Origin: Bradyrhizobium archetypum
Lineage (GTDB): Bacteria > Pseudomonadota > Alphaproteobacteria > Rhizobiales > Xanthobacteraceae
Direction: 5' to 3'
Length of the DNA: 64,000 nt
Assembly: GCF_013114835.1 (NCBI RefSeq)
Contig: NZ_JAAVLW010000002.1
Coordinates: forward strand, 434,001 to 498,000
A model generated the notes under the pieces. That model was not told the DNA's origin, did no database searches, and saw only the letters and a program-made list of their open reading frames with translations. Every line of letters begins with the position of its first letter. The first letter of the stretch is position 1. Shown piece after piece: positions 17,264 through 25,896 of this stretch. Both the position numbers and the translations under genes were made by a program.

Positions 17264-17989
17264 ATGTCAGCGGCAAGCCTCAGGAATACGACCGGCATCA
17301 TGCTGGCGGGATCGGATGCTCTGGTCGGGTCGCTACCCAGCTTGTTGGATCCGCTGTGTGAGGCTGACCGGCGTCGTGTCCTCGCGATCGGCCGCGAGGA
17401 GGTCCTGCAGGCAGGCAAGCATGTCTGGCGGCAGGGCGATCTGCAGAACGGCATTTATCTGATCGAAGAGGGGCGTATTCGCAGCTACTACGCGGCCCCT
17501 TCCGGACGCGAGGTGACGCTGGCCTACTGGTTCGCCGGCAATTTCGTCGGCGGCCCGGATCTGTTCGGTACTGGTGCCCACGTATGGTCTTCGGTTGCGG
17601 TGGAGCGGAGCCAGGTGACGTTCTTGCCCGGCGCGGCCCTGCGCGCGCTGGCGCTCCAATCGGCCAGTATCGCGGTCGCGCTGCTGGATGCGCTCGCCTT
17701 CAAAGCACGATGCTACTCGGCCATGGCGCAAATGCTGGGGACCCGCTCGGTGACCGAGCGGTTGCATCGTCTGTTGGTCTTCCTCTCGAAAATCTACGGT
17801 TCGCAGCAGGGCCGCGAGATCGTGATCGGGATCCCGTTCACGCATGGTGATCTCGCCAATCTGATCGGCTCAACCCGCCAATGGGTGACGGTGCAGCTTT
17901 CCCGCATGCAAGCAAGGGGCGTCATCCGTTATCACCGGGGCCTGATTGTGATCCTCAATCTGCGCGCTCTCGATCTCGAAGTCGTCTAG
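17264..17989 (+). CDS. Crp/Fnr family transcriptional regulator (paralogue of the one at 23.4 kb)
   Basis: A 241-aa regulator with an N-terminal cyclic-nucleotide-binding-like beta-roll (GIYLIEEGRIRSYYAAPSG) and a C-terminal winged helix whose recognition region is GSTRQWVTVQLSRMQ. It lacks the Cys cluster of Fnr. GREVTLAYW-AGNFVGGP and MAQMLGTRSVTERL-type stretches are shared with the 23406-24200 regulator, so the two are paralogues. The start ATG 17264 has a GGGAG site; a TTG at 17225 is the alternative. It follows the ATPase gene by 67 bp and probably controls this cassette. Its stop overlaps that of the convergent amidase. Confidence 0.88.
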   Translation: MSAASLRNTTGIMLAGSDALVGSLPSLLDPLCEADRRRVLAIGREEVLQAGKHVWRQGDLQNGIYLIEEGRIRSYYAAPSGREVTLAYWFAGNFVGGPDLFGTGAHVWSSVAVERSQVTFLPGAALRALALQSASIAVALLDALAFKARCYSAMAQMLGTRSVTERLHRLLVFLSKIYGSQQGREIVIGIPFTHGDLANLIGSTRQWVTVQLSRMQARGVIRYHRGLIVILNLRALDLEVV

Positions 17990-19368
17990 GACGCGGCCTG
18001 CGGATATACTTTTAGATCGAACAGTCCGGCCTTCGCATCGGGCAGCCATCGCTCGGCAAGGTCGAGAAGGGCATGGTCACGCCACGCAGGCGCCAGCAAA
18101 GTGATGCCCATCGGCATACCGTTGCCGAGCGTTGCGTTGGGAACTGCCACCGCGCACAAGTCCACGAGATTGGCAAAATAGGAGTAGTAACCGAGGCGGC
18201 TGTTGAGCGTGATGGGATCTTCCATCATCTCCGAGATCGTGAAGGGGCGTGGCGCGGTCGGTACCACCAGGACATCGATCTCCTCGAAAAGCGATCGGAT
18301 CTGGCGTCGCAGCTTCAAAAGCCGATGTTGCGCGGCGAACGCATCTATTGCGGAAAACCGGGCAGCTGCGCTCAGCACGTTGCGGATGACGTCAAGCAGT
18401 TCGCCATGATCGATGTCCAGGAGCTTGCTGATCGCCGCATGACGTTCGGCAATCCAAGGCCCTGAAAAGAGCATTTCACCGGCTTCGGCGAAAGGCGAGA
18501 AGTCAATTTGCCTGGCTTGGCCTCCCAGTCCCGAAAGCCTCATGCAGGCCTGCGTGTAAAGGTCATTGCATTCCGGCATGCCGAATGAATTCAGATGACC
18601 AGCTGAGACCTGGCCGAACTGGAATTTGCGAGGAGATGGGGAGGACGAGGCAATCCGTTGGCGGCTAAAAGGATCGGTGTCGTCGAATCCTTCGATCAGC
18701 TCGAGCAGAATTCGACCTTCGGCAATGGAATTGCAGAAAATGGAGGGGCAATCGAGCGTCGGACAGTTCGGCACAAGCCCGCGGGATGAGACGAGGCCGA
18801 CGGTCGGCTTGATCCCAACGATCCCATTGAAGCCTGCGGGAATCCGGCCCGAGCCGCCGGTATCCGTGCCGAGAGCGAAGGCAATATGGCCGGATGCTAC
18901 AGCAGCAGCCGAGCCGGAACTCGAACCGCCGGCAATGTACAGATCGTTAGCAGCGCTGGAACAGGTGCCATAGGGGGAGCGGGTGCCGGACAGTCCGGTT
19001 GCGAATTGATCCAGGTTGGTTTTGCCAAGACAGATCGCACCTGCGGCCGTTAATCTCTCGACGCATCTAGCCGATTGCGCAGCCACATATTCGAATGACG
19101 GACAGGCTGCTGTCGTCGGCATGTCCTCAACGTCAATATTGTCCTTGACGCCGAATGGCACGCCAAGGAGCGGCAGGACTTCACCCTCCTCCGCTCGCTG
19201 TAGGAGGGCATCAGCCTCGGCCAGCGCTTCTTCTATGGGCCGCACATAGATCCAACAGTTGCGGTGCCGGTCCCCTTCGATGCGCTCATAGACGGTTGTG
19301 ATGATGGAGGCTAACTCGGCAGCCGAACGTAGAGGTCGACTCTGCGCGGATAAGATAGCTTGCGGCAC
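17986..19368 (-). CDS. Amidase, allophanate-hydrolase (AtzF)-like N-terminal domain only
   Basis: A 460-aa amidase-signature enzyme. The Ser-cisSer-Lys triad is visible: Lys in GVKDNID, Ser in GTDTGGSGRIPA and the Gly/Ser loop GGSSSGSA. GKTNLDQFATGLSGTRSPYG and GLVPNCPTLDC resemble AtzF/DUR1,2 allophanate hydrolase closely. Those enzymes carry a further C-terminal domain of about 130 aa, which is missing here. The start was set at GTG 19368, with CAGGAG eight bases upstream; the frame is also open to a TTG at 19431. It may release ammonia from a urea or amide derivative; no urea carboxylase is present nearby. Confidence 0.85.
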   Translation of the reverse strand: MPQAILSAQSRPLRSAAELASIITTVYERIEGDRHRNCWIYVRPIEEALAEADALLQRAEEGEVLPLLGVPFGVKDNIDVEDMPTTAACPSFEYVAAQSARCVERLTAAGAICLGKTNLDQFATGLSGTRSPYGTCSSAANDLYIAGGSSSGSAAAVASGHIAFALGTDTGGSGRIPAGFNGIVGIKPTVGLVSSRGLVPNCPTLDCPSIFCNSIAEGRILLELIEGFDDTDPFSRQRIASSSPSPRKFQFGQVSAGHLNSFGMPECNDLYTQACMRLSGLGGQARQIDFSPFAEAGEMLFSGPWIAERHAAISKLLDIDHGELLDVIRNVLSAAARFSAIDAFAAQHRLLKLRRQIRSLFEEIDVLVVPTAPRPFTISEMMEDPITLNSRLGYYSYFANLVDLCAVAVPNATLGNGMPMGITLLAPAWRDHALLDLAERWLPDAKAGLFDLKVYPQAAS

Positions 19369-19431
19369 GGAATAAACTCCTGAGGGGCATGACCCCACAA
19401 ATATGAAGCCGCTGCCCCACAATAAAAGCAA

Positions 19432-20052
19432 CTAAGCGCCCTCCCGCACCGGCAGGACTCGAAGCTGCAACCAGACCGTTATGAGCGGCAGAATATCGAT
19501 CAGCTTTGTTGGTTTTTCTGTGCTTTTGTTTGGTTTCGATCGCGTTTGTCTTGGTTCGTTCAGGTTGTTTCTGGTGCGAAACTGGTGTGGTTACCCAGTT
19601 TCCCTTTCCGGGACGACGTCGGTCTCTGCATGAACCTTCGCTTCCGGCTCCGGCGCTGTGGCCGATCGGGATGCTGCTCTCTGGGTAACGTGCTACTGTA
19701 GCCGGTTACACGCTCCAGCGAGCGTTCCATGAGCCGAGACCCAGACAATTGGTGCGAGGAAGAATACTAGGAAAAAATCGGTCGGTAGGAGGACATCGCC
19801 AAGGCGATCAAGAATCTATCCCATCAGCCAATCCGCGACTTCTTGGGTACATACGGTGACGTCATCGACACGCCGCTCGATGAAACTATTGCGCAAAGTT
19901 CACCGCGATTCTCGAGGCTGCCGCGATCGAAAAAGGGGACCGCTATTTGGTCTGACGCTTGAGCCAGCGCGCCATACATCCCGACGTCCCTAGCGCCGCG
20001 CAAGGACGAATATCGCGCTTCCGCTGACTGTTTTCCTTTCAGAATTGGTTGG
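19432..20052. other. Gene-free junction containing tRNA-like repeat B
   Basis: About 620 bp. It holds repeat copy B (19449-19600). The remainder has only short frames and no recognisable protein or RNA. It separates the two SsuABC-like cassettes. Confidence 0.55.
19449..19600 (-). repeat. Degenerate tRNA-3'-half-like repeat, copy B
   Basis: CTGCAACCAGACCGTTATGA is shared with copy A over 20 bases apart from the first. The flank TTTCGATCGCGTTTGTCTTG continues as in A, and GGTTGTTTCTGGTGCGAA corresponds to a block also present in copy C. Same orientation as A and C. Confidence 0.6.
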
Positions 20053-20925
20053 TCAAAGCACGTCGGCCAAGGATTGGCCGTGCAGGTTTATGTTGAGCCC
20101 CTGCAAGCCTTGGTCGCTGATTTCGCCTCCCATTGCTTTCAGGCTTTCCTCGCGGATCAACGACATCAGACCGCGTCTCAGAGCAAGGAATTCTGACGAC
20201 ATCATCATCGATTGCTGGCGAGGGCGCTCAAGCGGAATGGGAATTTCCGCTTTGATTGAGCCGGGCCGGGCTGTCATGCAGTAGACGCGGTCGGAAAGGA
20301 AAATCGCCTCGTCGATGTCGTGGGTCACGAACAAGACCGAGATTTTCAGCCGTTGCCACATGTTGGTGAGGATTTGCTGCATGATGACCCGAGTCTGCGC
20401 ATCCAGGGCGCCGAAGGGCTCATCGAGCAGAAGCACTTTCGGCCCTGTGGCTAGGGCGCGCACAATGCCGACGCGTTGCTTCATGCCGCCGGAAAGACGG
20501 TCGGGATAGTGCTTTTCGAACGCTTCGAGGCCGGCGAGTCCGAGCAAGGTGCGCGCGGCTCTCTCGCGACGGGACCGATCCATGCCGCGCATCTTCAGTC
20601 CGAATTCGACGTTTTCCCGGACCGTCTTCCAGGGAAAAAGCGAATATTGTTGAAAGACCATCCCACGCTCGGCGCTCGGGCTCTTTACCTCTTCGCCATC
20701 GACCGTGACCATCCCCGCGGTTGGCTTCAGGAAGCCCGCTACCGCGTTTAACAACGTGGATTTGCCGCAGCCGGACGGGCCGACGATCGAGACGAATTCG
20801 CCCGGCTTGACGTAGATCTGCGTATCGGTAACGGCGGCCACGGACCCGTCGATGGTCTCGTAGCTCAGTGCGAAGTTCTTGACCTCAATGCGGCCGGCCG
20901 CGGCCGTCGCCTCAATCACACTCAT
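20053..20925 (-). CDS. SsuB/TauB-type ABC transporter ATPase
   Basis: A 290-aa ATPase with Walker A GPSGCGKS (49-56), signature LSGGMKQR and Walker B LLLDEPFGALDAQT. The start ATG 20925 overlaps the permease stop (ATGA). Longer upstream reading is a shadow of the permease. It is the third gene of the minus-strand importer 23254-20053, a different subfamily copy from 16330-17196. Confidence 0.93.
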   Translation of the reverse strand: MSVIEATAAAGRIEVKNFALSYETIDGSVAAVTDTQIYVKPGEFVSIVGPSGCGKSTLLNAVAGFLKPTAGMVTVDGEEVKSPSAERGMVFQQYSLFPWKTVRENVEFGLKMRGMDRSRRERAARTLLGLAGLEAFEKHYPDRLSGGMKQRVGIVRALATGPKVLLLDEPFGALDAQTRVIMQQILTNMWQRLKISVLFVTHDIDEAIFLSDRVYCMTARPGSIKAEIPIPLERPRQQSMMMSSEFLALRRGLMSLIREESLKAMGGEISDQGLQGLNINLHGQSLADVL

Positions 20926-21824
20926 GTGCGTCCCCACGGCATCGCAAGCCTTCCGGCGGAGCGGATCAGCAGGCTGGACGTCAGGCCGAGTACGCCGATC
21001 GCGATCATGCCGAGCGCGATGTCGGCATACTGGACCAGCGAATAGGCCTCCCAGGTGAAATAGCCGATCCCGTATTGGCCGGAGATCATCTCGGCCGCGA
21101 TCAGCGAAACCCACGCAACGCCCATCCCGACAGTAAGCCCGGTGAAGATGTGCGGAAGCGAGGCGGGAAAATACACCTCGCGAAAGATCGAGGTTTCCCT
21201 AGCCCCGAGGCATCGCGCGGCGCGAACAAGAACCGGATCGACCAGCGCCATGCCGTGCAGGGTGTTGACCAGGATCGGAAAGAACGAGCCGAGGAAGGTA
21301 ATGAAGACGATGCTCTGTTCGTTTGTTGGCCACAGCATGATCGCCATCGGCACCCAGGCGATGGCGGGGATCGGACGAAGCACTTCGGAAACCGGAAACA
21401 CCACTTCATGGATCAGCTTGAAGCGGCCCATGATCAGACCGAGCGGCACCGCGATAAGGCTCGCCAACGCGAAGCCGAAGATGATCCGGCGACAGCTCAA
21501 GAGGACGTGCATCAGGAACTTGGGGTCGCGCATTGCCTTCGTAGAACTGTTGTAGACATCGAGCGGCGAGGGCACGTTGGTGAAGCGCACGAAGAACACC
21601 ACTCGGTATTTTGTCAGGAGGTGCCAGACCACCAGAAATGCGACCAGGGATACGGCCCCGATCAGCGCAGCCCGCAGGCGGCCCTTGTTGAGCCGGTACC
21701 AGCGCGCGATGATCGCGACGGTTGCGGGCTCGCGGACGGCCGCGGCGGCGGGCGGCGGTTCGGCGGCAACCTTGGGTGCTTCGTGCTCTTTTGGATGCAG
21801 CGCATGCGCAGGACTGCTGCTCAT
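20922..21824 (-). CDS. SsuC/TauC-type ABC transporter permease
   Basis: A 300-aa permease with a polar, Ala/Pro-rich cytoplasmic N-terminus of about 45 residues, then about six membrane segments. The conserved cytoplasmic loop is VRAARCLGARETSIFREVYFPA. The start overlaps the binding-protein stop (ATGA), indicating translational coupling. Confidence 0.92.
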   Translation of the reverse strand: MSSSPAHALHPKEHEAPKVAAEPPPAAAAVREPATVAIIARWYRLNKGRLRAALIGAVSLVAFLVVWHLLTKYRVVFFVRFTNVPSPLDVYNSSTKAMRDPKFLMHVLLSCRRIIFGFALASLIAVPLGLIMGRFKLIHEVVFPVSEVLRPIPAIAWVPMAIMLWPTNEQSIVFITFLGSFFPILVNTLHGMALVDPVLVRAARCLGARETSIFREVYFPASLPHIFTGLTVGMGVAWVSLIAAEMISGQYGIGYFTWEAYSLVQYADIALGMIAIGVLGLTSSLLIRSAGRLAMPWGRT

Positions 21825-23254
21825 GTCCTGCCTCCGCTCACGGCAGACTTCACCGCCTCTTCGAAACTAAGGACCTTGCCGCTGTTCTTGGCTGCGTAAG
21901 CCTCGGCGTCCTTCTTCAGCAAGAATGGGGTGATGTCGCCGCCGGCGACTGCAAAGAAGGCTTGGTCGGCGAACAATTTGATGCCGCGCGCCGTGTCGAA
22001 GACGTAGGCGACGTTGATCTTCTTTCCCTTGGTCTTGAATTCGGCATAAGCGCCGAGTGTGCAGGTGGCGCTGCTGAACGGAAGGATGCCTTCACCCTCG
22101 ACCCACACTTCGCCGGACTTGCGCGGATCCGAAATCGGCTTCTTGCAGAACTTGTCGTCGCCGGAAATCTCATAGTTCGTGGTGCTGGCGAGCTGGGCGT
22201 CGTAGTCCAGTTTCATGTCGGCATAGGCTTTGCGGATGAAGGAATCGTCGACCCATTTCTTCGGATCAAATTCCTTCATCCGTCCAAGATTCTGTAGCAC
22301 CTTGACATCGACTTCCGCCGCATCGATCAGGGCTGGCTTGATGGTCGGATCGGTCGTCATGTTGCCGCTCGGACCGAGGAAGATGTAGACGACTTCCTTG
22401 TTGATGCCGGTCCACTCCGCGATCTTCTCTGCCGCCAGTTTGGGATCGGCCCGAAGCCACTGGTTGGCGGCAATGATTGCTTTCGTGTAGGCGAGGACGA
22501 CCTCGGGATACTTTTCGGCGAAGTCGGTGCGGACGACGACGCCGTGCCAGGTCGGCAGGTTGGTCTCCACGCCGTCGAAAATCTTGCGGGCAAATCCGCG
22601 AAACGGCAGCAGCTCGGCGAACGGGACAAAGTCGGCGTGGCCGTCGATCTTCTTCTCCTGGAGGTTGGTCGAACCGACTTCGGGACTTTGACTGACCAGC
22701 TGGAAGAAGTCCGCCGGATACCCCCGGTCCTGCATCGCCTTCAGAACCATGCCATGGGCGGCCGATCCGAAGGGAACGCTGACCAGCTTACCCTTGAGAT
22801 CCGCGAGCTCGTAATACGGGGAGTCCTTATGGACGACGAGGCCATTGCCGGAACCGGACAGGCTATAAGCCGCGACCGCGATCAGGCGACTCTTGCTTTC
22901 AGGATTGTTCTGGAATGTGAACCCGTTGACGACCAGCGGATAGTCTCCCATGGCGCCGAATTGCAGCTTGTTCGCCATCATGCCGTTGGTGACGGGTGGA
23001 CCAGAGGTGAAGTTTTGCCATTCGAGTTCGAACCTGACGTTGGCATACTTGCCGTCCGTCGGAAGGAACTTCTCCAGCAGGCGCAGTTGGCGGATGACGA
23101 TCCCGGTCGTCACGGTGTTGGTCGTGGTGTCCTGGGTACCGATACCAATTTTGATTGTTTCGCCGAAGGCCGGCTCGGCGAGCGCCAAGGCCACAGAGGC
23201 AGCGGAGGTCGCTATCGAGAGTGATCGGACTTGGCGGACCATGTTCATCCCCAT
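21821..23254 (-). CDS. SsuA/NrtA-like ABC substrate-binding protein with NosL-like C-terminal domain
   Basis: A 477-aa exported protein, about 140 residues longer than usual. Residues 1-31 are a Sec signal peptide (cleavage near AFG-ET). Residues 33-360 are a nitrate/sulfonate-type binding domain (LQFGAMGDYPLVVNG, VSVPFGSAAHGM). The tail 365-470 resembles NosL-family copper-binding lipoproteins: VAYVFDTARG, a hydrophobic FFAVAGGD and KKDAEAYAAKNSGKVLSFEEA. Cys370 and Cys398 lie in the tail. Such a tail could bind a metal or a metal-bound ligand; the NosL match is from pattern recognition only. First gene of a three-gene importer; a promoter motif lies 71 bp upstream. Confidence 0.85.
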   Translation of the reverse strand: MGMNMVRQVRSLSIATSAASVALALAEPAFGETIKIGIGTQDTTTNTVTTGIVIRQLRLLEKFLPTDGKYANVRFELEWQNFTSGPPVTNGMMANKLQFGAMGDYPLVVNGFTFQNNPESKSRLIAVAAYSLSGSGNGLVVHKDSPYYELADLKGKLVSVPFGSAAHGMVLKAMQDRGYPADFFQLVSQSPEVGSTNLQEKKIDGHADFVPFAELLPFRGFARKIFDGVETNLPTWHGVVVRTDFAEKYPEVVLAYTKAIIAANQWLRADPKLAAEKIAEWTGINKEVVYIFLGPSGNMTTDPTIKPALIDAAEVDVKVLQNLGRMKEFDPKKWVDDSFIRKAYADMKLDYDAQLASTTNYEISGDDKFCKKPISDPRKSGEVWVEGEGILPFSSATCTLGAYAEFKTKGKKINVAYVFDTARGIKLFADQAFFAVAGGDITPFLLKKDAEAYAAKNSGKVLSFEEAVKSAVSGGRT

Positions 23255-23324
23255 TCGGTTGGAAGCGCTGCCCCCATGATTGGTTGGGTCAACGTTCCAG
23301 GCAAATGCGGACTGGCCATCGGAG

Positions 23325-23336
23325 TAGATTAGTTGC
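23325..23336. promoter_or_regulatory. GCAAYTAATTGC-like motif upstream of second SsuA-like gene
   Basis: On the minus strand it reads GCAACTAATCTA, 71 bp before the binding-protein ATG. A related GCAACCGATC lies 16 bases further upstream in the same direction. Confidence 0.35.
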
Positions 23337-23405
23337 CGTTAAAGATCGGTTGCATACTCGTTGGGCAGTTTTGCTGTGCAAAGCCGCTTCGGTGTGCATC
23401 CAAAC

Positions 23406-24200
23406 TCAATCCGACGCCTGACCGCGCATTTCTTCCAGAATATTCGGCAGGCAAATGACGATCTGGGTGCGCTTCGCCAGCACGATCCGTTTTTCTTGCA
23501 TTCGCTTGAGACTGATCGTCACCCATTGCCGGGTTGCGCCTACCATGTGGGCCAGGTCGGCATGGGTAAAAGCCGTGGCGATGACGACGCCGTCTGGATC
23601 CTCGACGCCGTATAGATCCATCAGTTGCAACAAAAGGTGAGCCAGCCGCTGCGTGATCGAGCGCGTTCCCAGCATCTGCGCCAGCGCTGAATAACACTTT
23701 CCCTTGAACGCGAGCCCCTCGATCAGCCCGATGGCGAGATTGGGAATTTCAGTTGCCAGCGTTCGCAGCTCTTTCCCGGGAAGCTGAACGACGCTGCAGT
23801 TGGTGGAGGCGACGCCGGACCACTGATGAATGCCGCTGTCGAAGACTTCCGGCCCGCCCACGAAATTGCCGGCATGCCAATAGGCGAGGGTGATCTCGCG
23901 CCCGAGCGGTGAGGAATAGAACACGCGGATCCGGCCGCTTTCGATCAGGAAAATGCCGTCATGCTTCGCGCCCTGATTGAAGATCGTCTGCCCGCGACTG
24001 AGGACCTTTCGGCGCCCCTGTTTCAGGACGATCTCCCGCTCGCGCATCGTCAGCCTGTCCATCAGGGACGGCGGACCACCGATCAATTGCTCATTCTCGG
24101 TGAGAAGCAGGGACGAGGTTGGTTTCGTTACCGCAGCCGCAGGCGAGCCGCCGCGCACCCCATTCCCAGCCTGCAGCAACATTGCCGCTCTCCAGATCAT
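23406..24200 (-). CDS. Crp/Fnr family transcriptional regulator
   Basis: A 264-aa regulator. The cyclic-nucleotide-binding-like roll includes DGIFLIESGRIRVFYSSPLG, and the winged-helix recognition stretch is GATRQWVTISLKRMQ. It lacks the Fnr N-terminal Cys set. Clearly paralogous to the 17264-17989 regulator, though the N-terminus is longer by about 25 residues; ATG 24200 is used, with an internal ATG at codon 7 as the alternative. It sits upstream of the second SsuABC-like operon in the same direction and is the best candidate to act at the shared palindromic motif. Confidence 0.88.
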   Translation of the reverse strand: MIWRAAMLLQAGNGVRGGSPAAAVTKPTSSLLLTENEQLIGGPPSLMDRLTMREREIVLKQGRRKVLSRGQTIFNQGAKHDGIFLIESGRIRVFYSSPLGREITLAYWHAGNFVGGPEVFDSGIHQWSGVASTNCSVVQLPGKELRTLATEIPNLAIGLIEGLAFKGKCYSALAQMLGTRSITQRLAHLLLQLMDLYGVEDPDGVVIATAFTHADLAHMVGATRQWVTISLKRMQEKRIVLAKRTQIVICLPNILEEMRGQASD

Positions 24201-24280
24201 CTAAGAACCGATCTAAAAAGCAGCAATCTTCGTGCCAGATTCATTCTTGCCGGCAAACGCGGGCGAAAACCCGAACAAGA

Positions 24281-24598
24281 TCAAGGCTCGGCCAAGTTGG
24301 CCAAATAGCTCTTGGGGTAGATTCCCCGATTGTGTCCGTCTGAGAAGGAAATATTGAGCCCGTAGCCGAGGTCTGCGACCTCCACGATGGCGATCCCCGG
24401 GAAACCATCGGGGAAGCGTTCGTCGAAGCGCGCGCGCGTACAATGCGCGCATTTGCAGGATAGCCGAAGCTTCTCCGCCGTAACGGTCGCCCGCGATCCG
24501 CCGTTTGCGATCAGGGATATCGAGGCGAGATCGGCGCTTACCTCGCAACTCGGTCGTTCTACGGCAAGCGGTGGTAGCATCGACATCGGCAAATCCAT
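24281..24598 (-). CDS. DUF971 domain protein (GBBH-like N-terminal fold)
   Basis: A 105-aa single-domain DUF971 protein. CKCAHCTRARFDERFP and the end ISFSDGHNRGIYPKSYL match the family, including the usual C-x-C-x-x-C arrangement and the SDGHxxGIY motif. DUF971 occurs at the N-terminus of gamma-butyrobetaine hydroxylases and fused to the Mrp/HCF101 Fe-S carriers. Here it stands alone between a regulator and a sulfate exporter, so a role in Fe-S handling for the downstream ferredoxins is a reasonable inference. ATG 24586 is an alternative start. Confidence 0.82.
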   Translation of the reverse strand: MDLPMSMLPPLAVERPSCEVSADLASISLIANGGSRATVTAEKLRLSCKCAHCTRARFDERFPDGFPGIAIVEVADLGYGLNISFSDGHNRGIYPKSYLANLAEP

Positions 24599-24636
24599 CC
24601 TCGGGGCAGGTTACTTTGCGAGTGGTTGCACGGATA

Positions 24637-24648
24637 GCAACTAATTGC
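24637..24648. promoter_or_regulatory. GCAAYTAATTGC motif between DUF971 gene and yeiH-like gene
   Basis: GCAACTAATTGC, the best palindrome of the set (one mismatch to GCAATTAATTGC). It lies 39 bp upstream of the DUF971 start and 94 bp upstream of the exporter start, so it could serve both directions. Confidence 0.4.
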
Positions 24649-24742
24649 CGGGCTGCGCCGAATCCCCGTTTTGGAAATTACTTGCTTGTCCCGCGTCAGC
24701 ATCGCGAACACCACTTCGCGAACATCGCGCGGGGGTAGGAAA

Positions 24743-25756
24743 ATGTTGCACCGGTCGGGAGGGATCATCGAGCCGAACCGGCTCTGGAAGGACATCCCGG
24801 GTATCGCCCTCTGCGCGCTTGTCGCCAGCGCGGCGACCTGGATGGCGCTTCTGGCCGGGTCTGCCGTTATCTGGGGCTTGATCCTCGGCCTCGTTCTCGC
24901 CGCGATCTGGTCGCCTTCGGCAATGTTTCAAACGGGCATTTCGTTTGCTGCCAGGCAGGTGATGCGCATCGGCGTCGCGCTGCTTGGATTTCAGATTTCG
25001 CTCGCGACCCTGCAGATCCTTGACGTGACCGACCTTGCCGCCCTCGCGGTCAATGTGGCGATCGTGCTGGCAGCAGGTTGGTTCCTGGGGCCAATGCTCG
25101 GGATCACAAGGGAGTTGTCGCTGGTCACCGCCGCTTCCGTCGCCATTTGCGGCGCCTCGGCTGCGGCGGCCGTTGCATGTGTGGTCATGCGTAATGATTC
25201 GACTAACAGGGATGTGGCCTGCACGATCGGCGCTGTCAGCGTCATATCGTCGGTGGCGGTAATCCTTTATCCGCTCATGGTTCACATGGCAGGGCTGGGT
25301 TCGACCGCAGGCGGCATCTTTCTCGGTGGCAGTATTCACGAGGTGGCCCATGCGGTTGCGGCTGGCTACAGCGTCAATCCCGAGACTGGCGATATGGCCA
25401 CGGTGGCAAAGCTTTTCCGCGTGGCGCTCCTCGCACCGACCTGCATCGCTGTACCCTTCGCTACAATGGGTAGGGGGCGGTCGCAAAACCCATCCTTGCC
25501 GTTGCCGCCAGTCTTCCTGATCGGCTTTGTCGTGGCGGCAATGCTCAATGCTTCGGGGCTTGTCCCGCGCGAGCTATCTCAGGTGACAACTCCGCTTTCG
25601 CGGTTCTGCCTTGTCACGTCGATGGCCGCAATCGGATTGACGTTACCCTGGAGGAGCTTCCGTGCCTTCGGCGCAAGACCCATCGTACTTCTGTTGATTC
25701 TTTCCGTAATCCTGATCGGGTTGTCATTAACGTACGTCAAATGTCATTCGTCCTGA
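24743..25756 (+). CDS. YeiH-family putative sulfate exporter
   Basis: A 337-aa membrane protein of the UPF0324/YeiH family with about ten hydrophobic segments. MRIGVALLGFQISLATLQI, SVAICGASAAAAVACV and GGSIHEVAHAVAAGY are hallmark stretches. Family members near taurine- and sulfite-releasing pathways are thought to export sulfate. The start ATG 24743 has a GTAGGA site; a TTG at 24671 is less likely. The gene is divergent from the DUF971 gene and followed by the ferredoxin reductase. It suggests that sulfate or sulfite is an end product of this block. Confidence 0.88.
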   Translation: MLHRSGGIIEPNRLWKDIPGIALCALVASAATWMALLAGSAVIWGLILGLVLAAIWSPSAMFQTGISFAARQVMRIGVALLGFQISLATLQILDVTDLAALAVNVAIVLAAGWFLGPMLGITRELSLVTAASVAICGASAAAAVACVVMRNDSTNRDVACTIGAVSVISSVAVILYPLMVHMAGLGSTAGGIFLGGSIHEVAHAVAAGYSVNPETGDMATVAKLFRVALLAPTCIAVPFATMGRGRSQNPSLPLPPVFLIGFVVAAMLNASGLVPRELSQVTTPLSRFCLVTSMAAIGLTLPWRSFRAFGARPIVLLLILSVILIGLSLTYVKCHSS

Positions 25757-25774
25757 TGAAGCCCGAGGAAATTT

Positions 25775-25786
25775 GAAACTAATCGA
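25775..25786. promoter_or_regulatory. Weaker GCAAYTAATTGC-like motif upstream of fpr
   Basis: GAAACTAATCGA, 9 of 12 positions matching the best site, 110 bp before the fpr ATG. Confidence 0.25.
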
Positions 25787-25896
25787 CCAACAACTGAAGT
25801 CCATCGTTGCGAAGTTCAAGCTTCTCACCCAACGCCCCATCGTCGCGCAGACATGCGCTTTTTTGGCGATCGAATGATCGAAGGAGGAGAAGGACG

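Noticed and set aside
24671..24742. TTG start extending the YeiH-like protein by 24 residues
   Set aside because: The ATG at 24743 has a better ribosome site, and the extra residues are polar and not seen in the family.
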